A stretch of DNA of 64,000 bases from Gautieria morchelliformis. Taxonomy: Eukaryota > Basidiomycota > Agaricomycetes > Gomphales > Gomphaceae. The stretch is taken from assembly GCA_015179125.1 (NCBI GenBank), contig WHVA01000083.1, positions 62,001 to 126,000 of the forward strand, read 5' to 3'. Shown piece after piece: positions 59,080 through 64,000 of this stretch. The translations under genes and the position numbers were made by a program. The notes under the pieces were generated by a model. That model did no database searches, was not told the DNA's origin, and saw only the letters and a program-made list of their open reading frames with translations. Every line of letters begins with the position of its first letter. Positions within the stretch are counted from its first letter, which is position 1.

Positions 59080-60615
59080 TGGGCCACTGTCGATTTGTGC
59101 TCGGACGCGGGAAACGAGGTCCTCAGGGTAAGGGGGGTGGGGATGAGATAGGGCCTGACGAAACGACGAGGACGGGTGGAGGCGGCGGCGGCTGGGGGAC
59201 ACGGCCTCGGGGACGTGGATGGAGGGCGAGGATGGTGAGCAAACCACTACGGAGGTGGAGTACGGGAGGAAAGAGGCAGGAGGGAACGACCCGGCACATG
59301 CCGGGAGGCACGGTCTTTGGAGCTCCGACAGTTGCCGCTGACTCTACGTACAAACATAGCTTACTCCCAAACGAAGTCTCAATCCAATACAAATATTCGC
59401 TTCGGCCACTGCATATGTTGTTCTCAAGCGTACATATCCACTGTCGCAAAGATTTTTTCCGAGTAATGTGCGCTGCGGCCTGAGGCCTGAGGCCTGAGTC
59501 CTGTCCTGACCCTCGGCGCCTCTCCGGTGTCGACACAGGGCGCTGGCTTGATGTGTCGCCAGTCTGCGACGGAAGAATCCATGGACTGGGCTACCGTCGT
59601 ACAGTAATTATTCGCTAGGCTTTCTGTCAACAGCACTGACGGCTAGTGATTATTTCTGCAAGCGAGGGCGGACACGGCCAGTTGAGGACGGATCTTGTAT
59701 CGCCGGTCAGTCAGGGATCAGTCGCTCCTGAACACTGCAGTGGTCTGTGCTCTATGCCGACGCCCGCCAGCGCGCCATTTGTCCTTTGTCCAGCCTCGGC
59801 GAGCGCCAACACTCTACCCCGGCTCCTCACTTGTTCCACCTTGAGCGTTATAGGCCATTTGCTCTCGTGTTTTGATTATTCCTGGTTTGCTTGGCTCGCC
59901 AAAGGGACTCTTGTCTAACCTAACCCATGACAGGAGGGTATATAGGCCCTGTGGAATTATACTGGCGGAAATCGTTTAGGCTTTTAAATTTGAGACAATA
60001 TTCTATGCAAATCTTAACGGCACACCCGATCCGGCACTTTTCAAGGCGCCTGTTTTACTGTTCGTTGTACAGCAACTCGTCAATAAACACCCTCACCCCA
60101 TGGACACCACTTGGAAATTGGCTCATCCAAGTCAGGTGGAAGGCACTCGATTGGTGCATGGCCAACGGTATACTAGTTACCGGTACGCGTACGTGCTTTA
60201 CTATCGACGTGCTACTCTCGCCGAAATGATCACGGTACCGAGAGTGCCTGGGTGACTTCCATAGCGAGATGGCTCTAGTACTTCTTGACTTTACTCTTTA
60301 ATAATAGTTTTCTGGTTTACATTTGGCTTTCTCCATACTTATGCGAAATAATTTCACGAGCAACTACTTATCGTTTATCCACTGCAAGCCTACTGGCCTG
60401 TTCCCAGAACAGAAGGTTTGATATTCCCGACCGCGGTGTGTGTCATGAAGGAGGGATTCGATGATAGACTCTCTATATCTCGACAATCAAGGACCACTTC
60501 GAAATCTAAATGAGCACAGTTGTAAGAATTGCTCAATCACGTGACTGAATATGACGACAATGAGCTTACATAATTTCATGTACTTTACTTCCACCTGTAC
60601 TTCAGCTTCATCACA
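59080..60615. other. Divergent intergenic region between the SWI1-like and Derlin genes
   Basis: About 1.5 kb with no gene I can support. Plus-strand frames at 59646-59918 and 59927-60229 are open, but they have no similarity, splice context or neighbours to support them. The first 170 bp could still be coding if the SWI1-like protein starts at an upstream ATG (59247), which is in frame. Confidence 0.45.
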
Positions 60616-61736
60616 ATGGACACAACAGCTTTCATGGCCGAGATCAGGAAAATACCGCCAGTAACTCGCTTCCTAGCAGGCTCTTCGCTAGCGGTCACCT
60701 TGCCCGTTATGCTGCAGTTGGTGTCAGTATATAAAGTAATCTACCATTACAGCTTGGTTTTCGAGCGACTTGAGGCAGGGAAAAATAGCTCGTCTACATG
60801 GCAGATTGTTGAAGACACCCTTGTGCTCTCACACAGGTATGGAGAATATGGACCGCATTTTTCTTCGGAGGTGAACCTTTTACAGGGCCCATATGCGCAG
60901 GAGTACATTAATGACTGTCATTCTTATACACAGGCTCTGGAATCAACTTTTTATTCGACTTTATTATGCTATAGTATGTGTTAGTCACCCTATTTGGCCT
61001 CTGTTCACACGACGTACTTTCAACTTGCCAGTCGCACCTCGGACGCATTAGAGTCGCAACATTACACGAGACGGTCCGCGGACTACGCATGGCAACTTAT
61101 GCTGGCCTCTGTGGGCCTTCTCGTGCGTGCGAGGTGTCTTTCCGACTGTTGCTGTACAATCTCATTGTCATATTGCAGGGCCTTAACCATCCCCTTGGTT
61201 CGCACCTTCTTCATCGCCCATTAATTCTTACCTTGGTATACCTCTCATCCCGCCTTTCCCCACATACACCCTTCTCGCTGTTTGGACTCGTCACTATTCC
61301 TGCCATGTGGTGGCCGTATGTCATGCTGGGCCTGGATGGCATGATGGGTGGTACACAGGTATATATAATTCATACCTAACTAATGCTTCCTCCTGACGAC
61401 TCGCCTATTTCTGCCTACTAGATGCTTGTTCAATCCCTGACCGGTGTTGTCGTAGGACATGCCTGGTGGCTACTCATATGGAGGGATACGGCTGGTTAGT
61501 CGTTTTCCATCTACCTTGTTGCACAAATTCAATCTCTACTGACTGCTCAACAAGGCTTTTCGGGTCGGGCACCTGAGTGGCTCAAACGCCTGATGCCGCC
61601 ACCGCCTGCACCTGCAGGCGCAAGTGGCCCTCAACCGAGAGGTTTCGGTGCTACTCGAGGTGCAGCAACAGCAGCGCCAGCCAGACAGCCTGCAGGATAT
61701 CAGTGGGGCACCGGACAACGATTGGGTGATCGATGA
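60616..61736 (+). CDS. Derlin-family ER membrane protein (Der1/Dfm1-like)
   Basis: A multi-pass membrane protein of the rhomboid pseudoprotease superfamily that helps retrotranslocate misfolded proteins in ER-associated degradation. It begins MDTTAFMAEIRKIPPVTRFL. Then follow VWRIWTAFFFGG (the conserved WR motif of Derlins), INFLFDFIMLY, LESQHYTRRSADYAWQLMLA, then FSLFGLVTIPAMWWPYVML and LTGVVVGHAWWLLIWRD. The C-terminal tail ends WGTGQRLGDR, which contains a GxGQxLG pattern like the SHP box that binds p97/Cdc48 in Dfm1 and Derlin-1/2. Stop at 61734-61736. At least five introns; the junctions near 60780-60835 and 60905-60935 are not resolved, and the first of these may use a GC donor. Confidence 0.87.
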
Positions 61737-62058
61737 TGCCAGAGTATCTGTATGCCAACAAAATGCATGACTGCCTTCACATACAAAGGTCTCTCTAGTG
61801 CGATATAACATCTGACCACGTGTTGCTTGAACTAGATCAGAAAGCCATTGCAGATAGATAATGTGCACAATAATACTGCATGCACATTAAGTGGAATGGT
61901 AACTTTTGTCACTGCGAATACTGCAATGAGAACTTCGGGCTCCCATTGTTCTTATTTGTTGAAGCAAACAAACGTTTATCGCGAACCACCTTGGCTCATG
62001 TTAGCCAGATATCAAATAATTAATACGGGGGACGACATACTTGGGCCAAGATCTCGTC
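61737..62058. other. Convergent gap between the Derlin and OPRT genes
   Basis: 3' flanks of the two convergent genes. No other feature seen. Confidence 0.5.
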
Positions 62059-62875
62059 TCACAGTTCTCCGACGCCATATTTTTTCCAGTAAGCATTCAT
62101 TTGTTCGAGATCTTGTTGACGGCCTTGGCTATCCAACCAAGACATCAAGTCCCTCATACGCACAAGAGCACGAACAGGTCCGTTGATCTGCAGCGCCACC
62201 TGATTGACTGTACTCAACCTAGGACCAGGATTTTCTGTGTCAACATTCACATCGGTCCCAACTTCCTCCCTGTCCAGACAGACAACGACGCCGATTACTT
62301 TTCCTCTAGCCTTGTTAATGTTCTCCAGAGCAACACGGATTGCAGTTCCAGCAGTAATTACGTCGTCGAGGATAAGGACATTCTTGTCGGTGATTGTAGC
62401 GCCCACGAGAACACCACCTTCACCATGTGTTTTGGCTTCCTTTCTACAATATCACAAGGTATGTTTGAGAACGCTCTACGGACCCGATCTAAATGTAAAC
62501 GAACCGGTCGTAAGCCCACCCTACATCGATGCCATAATCTCTCCAGAGCAGTAAGGCTACGGTAGCCGCCAGCGGTATACCTTTATATGCCGGTCCAAAG
62601 ATGACATCGAATGAAGGTATCTCAGACGAGGAGAGAGAAGAAGCAATGTGAGTAGCATATGCAGATGCAAGCGTTTCGATGAGTGGCCCTGTGTTTAACT
62701 GTGCGGCTTGAAAAAAGTAGGGTGATATCCTGCCAGGTCTATTGTGATCGCATTTCTCTATGACCACTAAGGTGCATTACCTGCCGGATTTCAGCTCGAA
62801 CGAACCAAACTTCAAAGCGCCAATTGACAAGGTGCTAGAGATCAACTTCTCCTGGTAGTCCTGTAGCTTTGCCAT
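62059..62875 (-). CDS. URA5: Orotate phosphoribosyltransferase (URA5)
   Basis: Converts orotate and PRPP to orotidine monophosphate in de novo pyrimidine synthesis (cytosol). Three exons: 62875-62781, 62729-62505 and 62443-62059, with GT-AG introns. Reading across them gives SFELKSGRISPYFFQ, FGPAYKGIPLA, DVGWAYDRKEAKTHGEGG (the mobile catalytic loop, split by intron 2) and VLILDDVITAGTA (the PRPP-binding motif). The length of about 234 residues is normal for fungal OPRT. The gene looks intact. It is divergent from the ZNF830-like gene with just 65 bp between start codons. Confidence 0.95.
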
Positions 62876-62940
62876 AGATCAGTCTCAGACTCAGGGTGAT
62901 TGTGGGCGGGTGTCGCTGGGCGGCAGCCGCGATCACACAG
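62876..62940. promoter_or_regulatory. 65-bp bidirectional promoter of URA5 and the ZNF830-like gene
   Basis: All the DNA between the two divergent ATGs. It includes TGATTGTGGGCGGG and a GCGGCAGCCGC palindrome, and no TATA box. Part of each promoter may overlap the other gene's leader. Confidence 0.5.
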
Positions 62941-63789
62941 ATGGCTGACGTTCGAGCCCTGCTAAAAGCGAAACGCGAGGAGAAACGTATATCCCACCCA
63001 TTCGCAGTATATAGCCAGACAGGACAGCTGCGCTGCACAGCATGTTCAACTATTATAAAGCATGCTTCGGCCTGGAATGGCCATTTGGGTTCCAAGTCCC
63101 ACAGAACCAATGCCGCACGCGTCAAGCAGGAAGAGAAACTCCAAGAGCCTCCGGAGGATGGCAAGCGACCAGGCAAGAGGAAGGCGACCGATGGGAACAA
63201 TAGTCTCCCAGACGAGGTGTCAAAAAAGCCGCGGTTAGACAGCGAGGATCAGCAGCAGCAGCCTACTGCACTGTCAAATGCCCCGGCTACGGGTTTTCCT
63301 TCGGACTTCTTTTCAGATCCCTCTCGGGCGATTGCTCTAGGAGAGGCTAGTTCTGACGAAGAAGAAGGCGACAAGGACGCCCCGCCATCTGCCGTTGCCA
63401 TCCCACCTCAATCCAACCTGGACTTGGAATGGGCTCAGTTCCAAGAGACAGTGATTAATGTCCCTGTGGAGGCAGATGCTCGCGAAACGTTCGAAAATGC
63501 CACCATTTTTGCGGAGCCCCAGCTATCAAACGAGATTCCAGAAGGATTTCCGTCATCTGTGGTTCCAGGATCCAATATTGAACCTGGCCTCGAAGCGAGT
63601 GCAGTACAGAAAGATGAAGTGGAAGAACGAAGAAAGCGGGAGGATGAAGAAAAGGAGCTCATTATGGACCGTTTGTTGGACGAGGAGCGTGCACAAGAAG
63701 AGGCTGATGAGAGGGTTAACGCTCTCAAATCCCGGCTTGATTTATTACGACAAAAACGGATGGCAGCCAAAACGATGAGAGCAAAGTAA
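62941..63789 (+). CDS. ZNF830-like zinc-finger protein (pre-mRNA splicing)
   Basis: An intronless 282-residue protein. Near the N-terminus, after MADVRALLKAKREEKRI, it carries the finger CTACSTIIKHASAWNGHLGS then KSH (C-X2-C-X12-H-X5-H), spaced like the fingers of U1-C/matrin-type and ZNF830 proteins. A basic stretch (KRPGKRKATD, KKPRLD) looks like a nuclear signal. The middle is acidic and disordered. The C-terminus is a long charged helix (EERRKREDEEKELIMDRLLD ... LKSRLDLLRQKRM), as in human ZNF830/CCDC16, a nuclear splicing-associated protein. I chose ATG 62941 over the in-frame ATG 62896 because MADVRALLKAKR is the conserved start and the earlier codons would fill the promoter. Confidence 0.8.
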   Translation: MADVRALLKAKREEKRISHPFAVYSQTGQLRCTACSTIIKHASAWNGHLGSKSHRTNAARVKQEEKLQEPPEDGKRPGKRKATDGNNSLPDEVSKKPRLDSEDQQQQPTALSNAPATGFPSDFFSDPSRAIALGEASSDEEEGDKDAPPSAVAIPPQSNLDLEWAQFQETVINVPVEADARETFENATIFAEPQLSNEIPEGFPSSVVPGSNIEPGLEASAVQKDEVEERRKREDEEKELIMDRLLDEERAQEEADERVNALKSRLDLLRQKRMAAKTMRAK

Positions 63790-63823
63790 TACAAGCCATT
63801 GGGTTAATTATGTAAAACCTACA

Positions 63824-64000
63824 TTACACAGTATCTTGTACGCCGAGGACCTGCCACAGTACATTCATCTGCCCAAAAGGTCTCTGACTGCCAAGCAGAG
63901 TCGTCGCGAACTCATATTTATTTCCTGGGTTCCTGACCTGGTCGCAGATACAACCGTACGCTTCAGCGATCTTTTTTAAGGCTGAACGGTGGATAAGCGT
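63824..64000 (-). CDS. C-terminus of an unidentified conserved protein, cut by the window edge
   Basis: The minus strand is open from the window end to a TAA at 63824-63826. It encodes LKKIAEAYGCICDQVRNPGN and KYEFATTLLGSQRPFGQMNV, then LWQVLGVQDTV. The peptide looks conserved and non-repetitive, and resembles the C-terminus of a large vesicle-tethering subunit (possibly COG6), but I am not certain. It is convergent with the ZNF830-like gene, 34 bp apart. Confidence 0.6.
   Translation of the reverse strand, partial: TLIHRSALKKIAEAYGCICDQVRNPGNKYEFATTLLGSQRPFGQMNVLWQVLGVQDTV

Noticed and set aside
59646..60229. Two open frames in the SWI1-Derlin gap
   Set aside because: No similarity, no coding bias that I can see, no splice continuity, and the region is a divergent promoter area.
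62896..62940. Earlier start codon for the ZNF830-like gene
   Set aside because: The in-frame ATG at 62896 would add residues not typical of the family and consume most of the 65-bp promoter. MADVRALLKAKR looks like the true start.

Overview
The window is nuclear DNA of a filamentous fungus, most likely a basidiomycete of the mushroom class (Agaricomycetes). The evidence is many short introns (about 45-65 bp), a pair of FunK1-like protein kinase genes of the kind amplified in mushroom-forming fungi, Copia/Gypsy elements and Helitrons, and a block of conserved eukaryotic housekeeping genes. Genus cannot be told from the sequence. No tRNA, rRNA or CRISPR was seen.

The window has two compartments with a sharp border near 47.7 kb. 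From 1 to 47.7 kb it is repeat-rich and rearranged. The left part holds a Copia element whose 5' half (1263-4156, + strand) and 3' half (22999-23833, - strand) appear to be one recent insertion cut apart by an inversion of about 19.7 kb. Both halves carry the same 221-bp LTR and complementary copies of the same 5-bp target duplication. Inside this interval lie a second decayed Copia element split by a solo LTR (4749-8332), a repeat also found inside a Helitron (9105-10325), a gag-only LTR element whose gag carries a C2H2 zinc finger (11723-15265) with a MITE nested in its leader, another large LTR (16348-17359), and a divergent pair of paralogous genes of unknown function (A and B). The Copia element had inserted into the last exon of gene B.

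From 24 to 31 kb come fragments of Gypsy and hAT elements, a miniature LTR element (TRIM, 28347-28985) and two tandemly duplicated FunK1-like kinase genes. From 32449 to 47719 there is a head-to-tail array of four Helitrons: an apparently intact autonomous copy with a 1636-residue Rep-helicase, a short non-autonomous copy, a decayed full-length copy, and a second short copy. Two of the three internal junctions are exact.

From 47.9 to 64 kb the sequence is compact and conserved: an N-acetylglucosamine kinase, an SDR resembling acyl-DHAP reductase, a CobW-type GTPase, a CCDC130/YJU2B splicing factor, a SWI1-like ARID protein with a very long polyglutamine tract, a Derlin, orotate phosphoribosyltransferase, a ZNF830-like protein, and the C-terminus of one more gene at the edge. 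These genes alternate in divergent and convergent pairs with gaps of 65-300 bp and show no pathway relationship. Two facts tie the mobile part together: the TRIM and the Copia element share the same primer-binding sequence, and both short Helitrons have lost the transposase and carry minisatellites instead.
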